From JANNOG01 sp050329415 (GTDB taxonomy: Bacteria > Actinomycetota > Actinomycetes > Actinomycetales > JBBAYJ01): 9,306 bases of DNA. Within the stretch, counting starts at the first letter, position 1, and the number at the start of each line of letters is the position of its first letter. The notes below the pieces were generated by a model. That model was not told the DNA's origin. It did not search any database and saw nothing but the letters and a program-made list of their open reading frames with translations. Positions 1 to 6,438 of this stretch are shown here, one piece after another. Location: the NCBI GenBank assembly GCA_050329415.1, contig JBHJOS010000033.1, positions 1 to 9,306 on the forward strand, written 5' to 3'. The translations under genes were made by a program, and so were the position numbers.

Positions 1-2
1 CG

Positions 3-329
3 CAGCTCACCGAGCAGCAGATCGGAGCGGCGTTGGTGCGCAGTCACGAACGGAGGAACCCCGGGACCTTCGTCGACTTCGACGGCGTCCTGTACGCCCG
101 CACGCCGGCGCGGAAGGAGATCGATTTCGTCGGTCCCGCTCTCGGAACCGTCGCGGTGGAGGGCAAGTACACCGACGGTGATCGCTGGCGTGCCGAGGCC
201 GCCACCGTGAACTCGAGTCCTCACGAGGGCGTCCTGGCGACCCGGACCGTTCTGGACACCAGCGGCGACTCTCCCGACCAGGCGTGGGCGGTGCCGGCTG
301 CTCTCCTCGCGTACCTCGTCGACGTGTGA
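3..329 (+). CDS. C-terminal fragment of a probable DUF4143-type AAA ATPase
   Basis: The frame is open from the left edge and ends at TGA 327-329, so this is the last ~108 residues of a longer protein; the true start lies outside the window. The visible part contains VDFDGVLY, then a charged EIDFVG strand, then VAVEGKYTDGDRW. An E-I-D-F-V strand followed about 15 residues later by a V-E-x-K-Y strand is the pattern of the nuclease-like C-terminal domain (DUF4143) of a family of prokaryotic AAA ATPases. In that family the N-terminal half carries the ATPase, which is not visible here. A TTG at 33 could be read as a start, but coding-like sequence continues upstream of it. Biological role is not established for this family. 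The assignment rests on a short motif; a restriction-like nuclease fold of another family is possible. Confidence 0.6.
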   Translation, partial: QLTEQQIGAALVRSHERRNPGTFVDFDGVLYARTPARKEIDFVGPALGTVAVEGKYTDGDRWRAEAATVNSSPHEGVLATRTVLDTSGDSPDQAWAVPAALLAYLVDV

Positions 330-365
330 GGCGGCGCCGCTCTGCGGAGATGCGACGATTCGATA

Positions 366-378
366 CCCGATCGGGAGG
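366..378 (+). promoter_or_regulatory. ppk2 ribosome binding site inside a 10-bp palindrome
   Basis: GGGAGG (373-378) lies six bases before the ATG at 385 and fixes that start. The perfect palindrome CCCGATCGGG (366-375) covers the first three bases of this site. It could be a small operator or could partly occlude the site in the RNA. In DNA this GC-rich a 10-bp palindrome may also be chance. Confidence 0.5.
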
Positions 379-384
379 TGTCCG

Positions 385-1206
385 ATGGCGGACCGCACAG
401 CAAGGCGCACGACGGAGCAGGTGCCGCGCAAGGTCTACGAGTCCGAGCTGCGGCGGTTGCAGGCCGAGCTGGTGATCCTGCAGGAGTGGGTGAAGACCGC
501 CGGCGCCCGGCTGGTTGTGATCTTCGAGGGCCGCGATGCCGCCGGGAAGGGCAGTGCCATCAAGCGGGTGGCCGAGTACCTCAACCCCCGGGTGGCCCGG
601 ATCGCCGCGCTGCCCGCGCCCAGCAGTCGCGAACGCGGCCAGTGGTACTTCCAGCGCTACGTCGAGCAGTTGCCGACGGCCGGCGAGATCGTGCTGTTCG
701 ACCGCAGTTGGTACAACCGGGCCGGGGTCGAGCGGGTCATGGGCTTCTGCACCAAGGAGGAGCACCGCCGGTTCCTCCACCAGTGCCCGGTGTTCGAGCG
801 GCTGCTGGTCGAGGACGGGATCATGCTGCGGAAGTACTGGTTCTCGGTGAGCGACGAGGAGCAGGAGCGGCGGTTCCGGTCCCGCATGGGCGACCCGATG
901 CGCCGGTGGAAGCTGTCGCCGATGGACCTGCAGTCCATCACCCGGTGGGAGGACTACTCCCGGGCGAAGGACGACATGTTCATCCACACCGACATCCCCG
1001 AGGCGCCCTGGCACGTGGTCGAGGCCGACGACAAGCGCCGGGCCCGGCTCAACATGATCGCCCATCTGCTGTCGACCGTGCCGTACGCCGACGTGACCCC
1101 GGTGCCCCTGGACCTTCCGGAGCGCCCGCCGTCCAAGGGGTACGAGCGCCCGCCCCGTGACACCCAGACCTATGTCCCTGACCACGCCGCAACCCTGCGG
1201 GGGTAG
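385..1206 (+). CDS. ppk2: Polyphosphate kinase 2 (PPK2), class I-like
   Basis: A 273-residue protein of the PPK2 family, which transfers phosphate between inorganic polyphosphate and nucleotides; class I enzymes mainly make ATP or GTP from the diphosphates. An N-terminal helix (YESELRRLQAELVILQEW, 18-35) is typical of the family. The Walker A loop is GRDAAGKG (49-56). The Walker B/lid region is IVLFDRSWYNRAGVERVMGF (102-121), with D106 as the catalytic acid and the R107 and R112 lid arginines. The further conserved block DPMRRWKLSPMDL and WEDYSRAKDDM follow. All signatures and the length are intact, so the enzyme should be active and cytosolic. The ATG start has a good ribosome binding site at 373-378. 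Subclass I is judged from overall similarity of the motifs, not measured. It is followed by a hairpin at 1253-1268 and is probably transcribed apart from the next gene. Confidence 0.96.
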   Translation: MADRTARRTTEQVPRKVYESELRRLQAELVILQEWVKTAGARLVVIFEGRDAAGKGSAIKRVAEYLNPRVARIAALPAPSSRERGQWYFQRYVEQLPTAGEIVLFDRSWYNRAGVERVMGFCTKEEHRRFLHQCPVFERLLVEDGIMLRKYWFSVSDEEQERRFRSRMGDPMRRWKLSPMDLQSITRWEDYSRAKDDMFIHTDIPEAPWHVVEADDKRRARLNMIAHLLSTVPYADVTPVPLDLPERPPSKGYERPPRDTQTYVPDHAATLRG

Positions 1207-1252
1207 TGCGGTCGACGGCCCGCGCCGAGTGACCCCTCGGGGGCCTTCCCAT

Positions 1253-1268
1253 CCGGGACGTGTCCCGG
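1253..1268 (+). terminator. GC-rich hairpin after ppk2, possible terminator
   Basis: CCGGGA (1253-1258) pairs with TCCCGG (1263-1268) around the loop CGTG. The stem is strong but no U-tract follows, so it may be a processing or pausing site rather than a classical rho-independent terminator. It stands 46 bases after the ppk2 stop, in the 243-base gap before the reductase gene. Nothing else convincing is seen in that gap (1207-1449); no clear promoter could be picked out. Confidence 0.35.
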
Positions 1269-1435
1269 GAGGATGCCCGAGGTGCGGCGGGGCGCGCCGG
1301 CCCCTGGGGGGCACGAAGCCGGTGATCAGGCAGATTCACTGACGTGGCGAGGTGCTTCAGCGCGAGACCCCCGCCTCGCGATGACTGTTCCGCCCAGCCG
1401 CCGTCCATGTCCACGAGGGGTTGACCGTCGGCCCG

Positions 1436-1444
1436 GGAGAGGAG
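1436..1444 (+). promoter_or_regulatory. Ribosome binding site that decides the GTG 1450 start
   Basis: GGAGAGGAG ends five bases before GTG 1450. The frame is open upstream to an ATG at 1273, but the intervening 59 codons encode an Arg/Pro-rich stretch unlike any RibD-C N-terminus. The family's first strand begins immediately after GTG 1450. Confidence 0.7.
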
Positions 1445-1449
1445 TTCGA

Positions 1450-2040
1450 GTGGGATCCGTTGTCGCGGTCGAGTACGTCTCGCTGGACGGGGTCATGCAG
1501 TCGCCGGGGCGCCCGGACGAGGACACCCGGGGTGGATTCGATCGCGGTGGGTGGGCATCCGAGCTGCTCGCCGACGACCCGGTCGCCGCGGAGGCGGCGA
1601 TGGCCGGGCAGGGCAGGACGGTGGCCATGCTCTTCGGGCGCCGCACGTACCTCGACCTGGTGGGCCACTGGCTGACCACGACCGAGCCGAACCCCTTCAC
1701 CCAGATCCTCCGGGACATCCCGAAGTACGTCGTGTCCTCGACCCTCACCGAGCCCCTGCCGTACCCGGCGAGCGAGCTGCTGTCGGGGGACCCGGCGGTC
1801 ACGGTGCGGCGGGTGCGCGAGGCGGTCGACGGCGACGTCGTGGTGCTCGGCAGCGGGCAGCTGGTGCGGGCGCTGGCTGCCGCCGACCTCGTGGACCGCT
1901 ACGTCCTGGCGATCCTGCCCGTGCTGCTGGGGTCCGGCGCCCGGCTGTTCGACGGCGCTCAGGCCCGGCTCACCGTCGAGCAGAGTGTGACCTCGCCGAG
2001 GGGGACCGTGGTGGCCACCTACGTGGTGGACCGGCGCTGA
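1450..2040 (+). CDS. RibD C-terminal / dihydrofolate-reductase-like protein
   Basis: A 196-residue protein matching the stand-alone RibD-C-domain reductases (dihydrofolate-reductase-like fold, YwjB/YyaP type). Members are thought to be NAD(P)H-dependent reductases, but their substrates are mostly unknown. It shows the expected landmarks in order: VEYVSLDGVMQSPG (7-20), the first strand and loop; MLFGRRTYLDLVGHW (60-74), the conserved G-R-x-T-Y block; KYVVSSTL (92-99); VVVLGSGQLVRAL (130-142), the glycine-rich nucleotide-binding strand; and YVLAILPVLLGSGARLFDG (151-169), the P-V-L-L-G-x-G-x-x-L-F signature. The length is normal for a single domain, with no deaminase domain, so it is not a riboflavin-pathway RibD itself. 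It converges on the mhuD-like gene with a 24-base gap. The true reaction cannot be inferred from the sequence. Confidence 0.87.
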   Translation: MGSVVAVEYVSLDGVMQSPGRPDEDTRGGFDRGGWASELLADDPVAAEAAMAGQGRTVAMLFGRRTYLDLVGHWLTTTEPNPFTQILRDIPKYVVSSTLTEPLPYPASELLSGDPAVTVRRVREAVDGDVVVLGSGQLVRALAAADLVDRYVLAILPVLLGSGARLFDGAQARLTVEQSVTSPRGTVVATYVVDRR

Positions 2041-2042
2041 CG

Positions 2043-2063
2043 GTGCCGACCGGCGAGCGGCAC
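2043..2063. terminator. Hairpin between convergent genes, possible bidirectional terminator
   Basis: GTGCCG (2043-2048) and CGGCAC (2058-2063) form a 6-bp stem with a 9-base loop. It nearly fills the gap between the reductase stop (2040) and the mhuD stop codon (2065-2067, complement). The placement between two converging genes fits a shared terminator. No T-run is present on either side. Confidence 0.45.
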
Positions 2064-2064
2064 G

Positions 2065-2406
2065 TCAGGGGCTGCTGCTGACCCGCTCGATGACCTCGAA
2101 CTCGAGGATCTCGGAGCCGGTCGCGACGGGGCCGGCTCCCTCGTCGGTCCCGCCCGCGGCGCCGGTCCGCTCCCGGCTGTGCGCCTCGGCGAAGTCGCGG
2201 CTCGACATCCAGGCCCGGAACGCAGCCTCGGACTCCCAGCGCGTGACGACGAAGTACCGGCCGCCGCTCGATGCGGGGCGCAGCAGCATGAACTCCTCGA
2301 AGCCGGGGGAGCCTTCGACCTGACCGGCCCGCCGGGCGAAGCGCTCCTCGAAGGCGGCTTCGCGCCCGGCAGGCACCTCGATACTGTTGATCTTGACGAC
2401 GCTCAC
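2065..2406 (-). CDS. mhuD: MhuD/IsdG-type haem-degrading monooxygenase
   Basis: A 113-residue antibiotic-biosynthesis-monooxygenase-fold protein. It strongly resembles mycobacterial MhuD, which opens the haem ring without a partner protein to free iron; MhuD makes mycobilin rather than biliverdin. The start MSVVKINSIEVPAG matches the MhuD N-terminus, which selects GTG 2406 over longer options. The key residues are present: N7 (catalytic Asn), W66 (distal-pocket Trp), and H76, which lines up with the MhuD proximal His75. SPGFEEFMLLRP (33-44), RYFVVTRWES (50-59) and PVATGSEILEFEV (93-105) are the conserved core strands. Between H76 and PVATG there are 16 residues, about ten more than I recall in the mycobacterial enzyme, a Gly-rich loop. 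The protein should act as a dimer in the cytosol in iron acquisition from haem. The ribosome binding site is weak. Transcription starts in the divergent gap shared with the glycosyltransferase gene. Confidence 0.9.
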   Translation of the reverse strand: MSVVKINSIEVPAGREAAFEERFARRAGQVEGSPGFEEFMLLRPASSGGRYFVVTRWESEAAFRAWMSSRDFAEAHSRERTGAAGGTDEGAGPVATGSEILEFEVIERVSSSP

Positions 2407-2422
2407 GCCCCATCGTCTCGCG

Positions 2423-2473
2423 CGGGACCGGTTCGACTCCACCCTGACTCCACTCACGCCGTGGCCGGTCCCG
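2423..2473. promoter_or_regulatory. Divergent control region: inverted repeat enclosing a direct repeat
   Basis: The 163-base gap between the divergent starts of the mhuD-like gene (2406) and the glycosyltransferase-methyltransferase gene (2570) must hold both promoters. CGGGACCGG (2423-2431) and its exact complement CCGGTCCCG (2465-2473) enclose two copies of GACTCCAC (2435-2442 and 2446-2453). These copies are 11 bases apart, one helical turn. The whole element sits 17-67 bases upstream of the mhuD start codon. Such spacing suits a dimeric regulator or an RNA hairpin in the mhuD leader. No -10/-35 boxes were identified with confidence. Confidence 0.35.
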
Positions 2474-2569
2474 GCGAACACGTCCGACGACGAGCCGGCC
2501 TCGATCGCGGAGGGCGCGAGTCGGGGCATTCGACGTCCGCCGCAGGCGCCGTCGGGGGACCATGCGGCC

Positions 2570-4822
2570 ATGGCGGGGGATTCCCGGCTCCGGGTGATCA
2601 TCACGACCTTCCGGCGGCCCGACGGGCTGGCATGGCTGCTGGACGACCTGGAGCGCGAGGGCACCGACCGGCTCGACGTGCACGTCTACGACGACGGCTC
2701 CCCGGTCACCGACCTGGCGCTGCGCCGCCGGCTCGATCGCCACGGCTGGACCCTGCACGAGGCCGACCGCACTCACGGCAAGGCCGGGTTCTGGCGGTGG
2801 TGGAACGTCATCCTCGACGACCTGCGCGCTGACCCGGGCGCCGAACCCGTCCTCGCGCTGCAGGACGACGTGAGGCTGTGCGAGAGCTTCCTCGACCGGG
2901 CGCTGGGCCTCTGGCACGACATCGACGACCCGGCCAAGGGCGCCCTCCACCTGCTCCTGACGACCGAACGGGAGTCCGGCCGCAGCGGCTGGGCCGCGCA
3001 GCCACCCACCCCCGCCGGGGAGGTCACTCGCACCGGCTGGGTCGACCTCGCCGCCTTCCTCGCGAGCCGGCGGCTCTTCGACGCCGTCGGCTGGCGGCTG
3101 GACCCCGTCCCCGCCGGCCGGTGGTCGCGTTCCCCCGAAGCCAGCTCCGGTGTCGGGCGGCAGCTCAGCATCCGTGCCGGGGCCGCCGGTGCCGGGATGT
3201 ACCAGGTGAGGCATTCCCTCGTCGTCCACGACGACTCGCCGTCGCTCATGAACCCCGAGGCCCGCCGCCGCTGGCCGATGACCGTGGCCCGGTTCGTCGA
3301 CGGGGACGCCGCCGCGGCCGGCCTCACCGCCACCCGCCCCAAGGTCGTGGCCGCCCTCGCCTCCCAGCCGCGCCGCGCCGCCGCCCTGGCCGAGGTCGTC
3401 CGGCGGCTCTACCCGCAGGTGGACCGGCTCCAGGTGTACCTCAACGGGTACCGCGACGTACCGGGCTTCCTGGAGCGGCCCGGGATCGAGGTCGCTACCA
3501 GCACCGACACCGGTGACCGAGGCGACGCCGGGAAGTTCTGGTGGGCGGGCACCATCACTGGCGTCCAGCTGGCCTGCGACGATGACATCGCCTATCCCGA
3601 GGACTACGTCAGCGAGATCCTGGCCGGCCTCGCACGCACCGGGTTCGCGGCTGCTGTCGGGTTCCACGCGAGTCTGTTCCGCACCCCCTTCACCGACTGG
3701 TCGGCCTCCCGCCGCATCCTCCACCTGGCCGCCGCCCTGCCCGCCGACCGCTGGGTGCACGTCCTCGGCACCGGAACCGCCGCCTACCACAGCTCCGCGA
3801 TGACGGTGGAACCGGCCGACTTCCCCGTGCCGAACATCGCCGACGCCTGGTTCGGGTTGCTCGGCGCCCGCCAGGGGGTCCCGTTCCTCGCGCTGGCCCG
3901 GCAGCGGGACTGGCTGCGCGAGCTGCCCGCGGCCAGGGATCCCGGGTCCCTGTCCGCCCGCGCGCGGGCCCGGGCGCGGGCGTGGCCCGGGGCGCTCGAC
4001 CCCGCCACCGCCGTGGTGATCGGTGCCGGGGGACCCTGGGAGTTGCGGACCCAGCCGGGCACCCACGGGCCGGTCACAACCGGAACCGACCATGGCGGGA
4101 GTGGCGCCCCGGATCCTCGGGGGCGGGTCGGCGGAGCGCCTCGCCGGGGTGGGGGCGGCGCCCCTGCCACCGGGGCGCCGTCCCCGGCGAGGCGCACCGT
4201 CCGGGTCAGGGTGCTGGGGCCCCACCACGCAGGCGTGCTGGTTCTCGATGCCGAGGACTCCTGCGTGCAGGTGCTGCGATCGACCGGGACGTACCCCGAC
4301 GCCGCCGTGCTGGCCCGGGTGCGGGCACTGGGGTTGCGGGGCACGTACGCGGACCTGGGGGCGGGGTGCGGGGCGCGCACCGTCTACTTCGCCCTGGAGT
4401 GCCGTGCCCGGCGGGTCGTCGCCGTCGAACCGGACCCGGCCGCGCATGACCGGCTGCGGCAGACGCTGGAGGAGAACGGGCTCGGACACGCGACCGCCAT
4501 CCCCGGCGCGGTGGGCGACCCGTCCGCCCCGACCCTCGACGCGGTACTGGCGCCCCACGCTCCGGTCGCCCTCGTGCACGCGGAGCGGCCTGGCATCGCA
4601 CGCGTCCTGTCCACGGGCCGGACGGTGCTGCGACGTGATCGACCCGTCGTGGTGGCCCGCCCGGCCACCCGCGCGGACGAGGTGGCGACGGGGTCGTTCC
4701 TGGCCGGGCTCGGCTACCGGCTGGAGTGGGAGCACCTTCCGCCGCCGGGGCAGGCCGCAGCCGGGGTCCACCTCTGGTGTCACCCCGACACCGCTCGCCC
4801 ACACACCGTGCCGCGGCGGTGA
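2570..4822 (+). CDS. Tandem glycosyltransferase fused to FkbM-like methyltransferase
   Basis: A 750-residue protein in three parts. Residues ~6-250 look like a GT-A (family 2-like) glycosyltransferase: RVIITTFRRPDGL (8-20), VYDDGS (39-44), and a DXD-like ALQDDVRL (96-103). Residues ~256-480 are a second GT-A-like unit: KVVAALASQP (258-267), QVYLNGY, GKFWW, and a metal-binding CDDDIAYPEDYV beginning at 336. After a Gly/Pro/Arg-rich linker (~505-535) comes a Rossmann methyltransferase of FkbM type, with SAM loop DLGAGCGARTVYFA (595-608) and acidic strand VVAVEPDP (616-623). It would be expected to add sugars and O-methylate a glycan or protein; the substrate is unknown. ATG 2570 is preferred to the upstream in-frame ATG 2387 because the fold begins there and GGGGGAC (2554-2560) precedes it. 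It heads an operon, overlapping the next gene by GTGA. Alternatively the linker hides a frameshift between two former genes. Confidence 0.83.
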   Translation: MAGDSRLRVIITTFRRPDGLAWLLDDLEREGTDRLDVHVYDDGSPVTDLALRRRLDRHGWTLHEADRTHGKAGFWRWWNVILDDLRADPGAEPVLALQDDVRLCESFLDRALGLWHDIDDPAKGALHLLLTTERESGRSGWAAQPPTPAGEVTRTGWVDLAAFLASRRLFDAVGWRLDPVPAGRWSRSPEASSGVGRQLSIRAGAAGAGMYQVRHSLVVHDDSPSLMNPEARRRWPMTVARFVDGDAAAAGLTATRPKVVAALASQPRRAAALAEVVRRLYPQVDRLQVYLNGYRDVPGFLERPGIEVATSTDTGDRGDAGKFWWAGTITGVQLACDDDIAYPEDYVSEILAGLARTGFAAAVGFHASLFRTPFTDWSASRRILHLAAALPADRWVHVLGTGTAAYHSSAMTVEPADFPVPNIADAWFGLLGARQGVPFLALARQRDWLRELPAARDPGSLSARARARARAWPGALDPATAVVIGAGGPWELRTQPGTHGPVTTGTDHGGSGAPDPRGRVGGAPRRGGGGAPATGAPSPARRTVRVRVLGPHHAGVLVLDAEDSCVQVLRSTGTYPDAAVLARVRALGLRGTYADLGAGCGARTVYFALECRARRVVAVEPDPAAHDRLRQTLEENGLGHATAIPGAVGDPSAPTLDAVLAPHAPVALVHAERPGIARVLSTGRTVLRRDRPVVVARPATRADEVATGSFLAGLGYRLEWEHLPPPGQAAAGVHLWCHPDTARPHTVPRR

Positions 4823-6438
4823 CCGTGCGGTTACCCTCGAGCGTGGCCACGGGGTCGGGCGGCACCGAACCGGTCCCCAGGACTGCTCGCCCCCCCCGGG
4901 CTCGTGAGCGCCCCGCCCCCTCGCCCGCAGCCGGGGAACGCGACCGGCGTTCCCCGTCGCCTGATCCGCGACGGCGCACCACCGCCCAGCGGCTCACTGC
5001 CGCTCTGGCATCGCCCGCGGTCGCGACCCGTGCTCAGGACGAGCGGGCGTCACCCCGCACCACTCGGGAGCGCCTGGTCGCCGGCCTGGAACCGAGCGCC
5101 GGGGGCCAGCGGGGCACCGCCGGCCCCGGCCGGGGTCAGGGCCTGACTGTTGGGCAGCCTGCGGCGCCCGCTGGTTCGGCGCCGGTCCGGCCGGATCCCG
5201 GCGTCGGGCTCGCCGCGGGCGAGCCGAAGGCCTCCGCCACAGGACCCGGGACGATCACGGTGACGGGCGCCGCGGCGGCCGCGGGGGAGGCCGTTCCGCC
5301 TGGCGCGGCGAAGGCGGCCCCGCCGGACGCGGTGGTGGCGGCCCCGCCCGGCTCTGCGGAGCCGATCCCGCCCGGCACTGCCGAGTCGGTCCCGCCCGGC
5401 GCCGCGGCGGCCCCACCGGCCGACGCCGCCCCCGCCCCGGCCACGGTCGAGGTGGTCGCGGTCGAGGGAGCCGCCCTGGCTGCGGATCAGGTCGTGGTGA
5501 CCGTGGCCGGGCAGGTCGCCACCCCGGAGGCAGAGCCCGCCACCGCGGTCGAGCCGACCGGACCGGACCCGGCTCGTGCCGCAGGAGCCGACGGGCCGGC
5601 CGGGGACGCCACTGCGCCACCGCTCCCCGGCGCCGGGCCGCGCGCTGCGGTGTCCGTCACCGAGTCCGTGGCCATGGCGTCGCAGCGCCCGCGGCTGCGG
5701 CTGCTCGCCACCCCGGCCGGCCCCGACGCCCGGCTCACCGAGCGCACCGGGACATCAGACCTGCTCACCCTGGCGCGCCGCGCGAGGGGCCGGGAGCTCG
5801 CGGGAGCGGCCCGCCCGGGACCTCTGGCTGGGCTCGACGCCCTGGTGAACGCCCTGGTCGCCCTCCGGAGCCGGCCCCGCGCCGCCGTCACCGATCGGTC
5901 GGAGGCCGACGTTCAGGCCGAGCTGCGGGCCGCCGTGCCGACCATCACGCGGCTGCTGCGCCAGCTGGGGGAGGAGTTCCGGCTCACCGGGCTGACCGAC
6001 CTCGGGCACCGGTCCCGGCACGTCCTCGGTTCCGGGCTCGCGCCGGACGTCCGCCACCGCGCCACCGGGGTGCTGTACCCCACGGAGTACGACGCCGCGA
6101 CCGTCCGGTGGTTCCACCGCAGGGTCGAGGCGCTGCACGTGTTCGGCGACCCCACCCGTTTCCGCGACGAGGTCACCGGCCGGGAGCACCCGCGTGCCGA
6201 CGCGGCGCTGCGCCCGCGGCCGTCCCTGGCGGAGCACTGGGACGCGGTCGGCCGCTTCACGACGCAGCGCGACCGGGACGCGTTCGTCAACGACGCCACG
6301 GGCAGCGCCCGGGGCTCGGCGGGCCTCGTCGTCGTCGCCGACCGCGCCGACCCCGGGCCGACGGTCCCGACCGGCGCCGCCCCCGTCCTCGCGCCCGAGG
6401 TGGGACCGGACTTCCGGGGGCCGCTCGATGAATCGTGA
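4819..6438 (+). CDS. Unrecognised Pro/Ala-rich protein in the eCIS-core operon
   Basis: A 539-residue protein from GTG 4819, which overlaps the previous stop as GTGA and suggests coupled translation. I do not recognise its family. Residues 1-270 are Pro/Ala/Gly/Arg-rich and almost certainly disordered. This part contains two copies of a short motif (TTAQRLTAALASP at 54-66, TTRERLVAGLEPS at 81-93) that recur in the next gene, and an eight-residue PPG-type repeat (158-197). From about 275 to 500 the composition becomes that of a folded, helical domain, with landmarks VQAELRAAVPTITRLLRQLG, LYPTEYDAATVRWFHRRVEA (419-438) and HWDAVGRFTTQRDRDAF. No catalytic motif, membrane segment or signal peptide is evident. 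The gene ends 11 bases inside the eCIS-core gene. The shared motif and tight coupling suggest that the two products work together, perhaps as cargo, adaptor or chaperone of an injection particle; that is inference. Confidence 0.75.
   Translation: MTVRLPSSVATGSGGTEPVPRTARPPRARERPAPSPAAGERDRRSPSPDPRRRTTAQRLTAALASPAVATRAQDERASPRTTRERLVAGLEPSAGGQRGTAGPGRGQGLTVGQPAAPAGSAPVRPDPGVGLAAGEPKASATGPGTITVTGAAAAAGEAVPPGAAKAAPPDAVVAAPPGSAEPIPPGTAESVPPGAAAAPPADAAPAPATVEVVAVEGAALAADQVVVTVAGQVATPEAEPATAVEPTGPDPARAAGADGPAGDATAPPLPGAGPRAAVSVTESVAMASQRPRLRLLATPAGPDARLTERTGTSDLLTLARRARGRELAGAARPGPLAGLDALVNALVALRSRPRAAVTDRSEADVQAELRAAVPTITRLLRQLGEEFRLTGLTDLGHRSRHVLGSGLAPDVRHRATGVLYPTEYDAATVRWFHRRVEALHVFGDPTRFRDEVTGREHPRADAALRPRPSLAEHWDAVGRFTTQRDRDAFVNDATGSARGSAGLVVVADRADPGPTVPTGAAPVLAPEVGPDFRGPLDES
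4978..5016 (+). other. Shared TTRERL motif, copy 1
   Basis: Encodes TTAQRLTAALASP (residues 54-66 of the 539-residue protein). It keeps the T-T, the two leucines four apart and the final proline area of the motif, but has Ala-Gln instead of Arg-acid. It is flanked by Arg- and Pro-rich disordered sequence. Confidence 0.55.
5059..5097 (+). other. Shared TTRERL motif, copy 2
   Basis: Encodes TTRERLVAGLEPS (residues 81-93 of the 539-residue protein), 27 residues after copy 1. It is closest to copy 4 in the next gene: T-T-R-acid-R-L at the start and L-x-P-S at the end are identical, although the DNA differs at many positions. Confidence 0.65.
5290..5409 (+). repeat. Five 24-base (8-residue) PPG-type repeats
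   Basis: Five consecutive octads: AVPPGAAK, AAPPDAVV, AAPPGSAE, PIPPGTAE, SVPPGAAA. A degenerate sixth (APPADAAP) follows. They form an extended Pro/Ala linker at residues 158-197 of the 539-residue protein. The 24-base period suggests growth by slippage or unequal exchange, so length may vary between strains. Confidence 0.75.

Noticed and set aside
1273..1449. Longer start (ATG 1273) for the reductase
   Set aside because: The extra 59 residues are Arg/Pro-rich and lie before the family's first strand; GTG 1450 has a strong ribosome binding site.
2407..2664. N-terminal extension of the mhuD-like protein
   Set aside because: The MhuD N-terminus begins exactly at GTG 2406; the upstream codons would fill the divergent control region with Ser/Arg-rich sequence.
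1970..4804. Very long minus-strand open frame opposite the glycosyltransferase-methyltransferase gene
   Set aside because: The translation is Gly/Arg/Pro/His-rich with no recognisable domain, and the plus strand has clear motifs. Long antisense frames are expected where third positions are nearly all G or C.
5290..5433. CRISPR-like or minisatellite array
   Set aside because: The repeats are in-frame, contiguous without spacers and degenerate; they encode a Pro/Ala linker.
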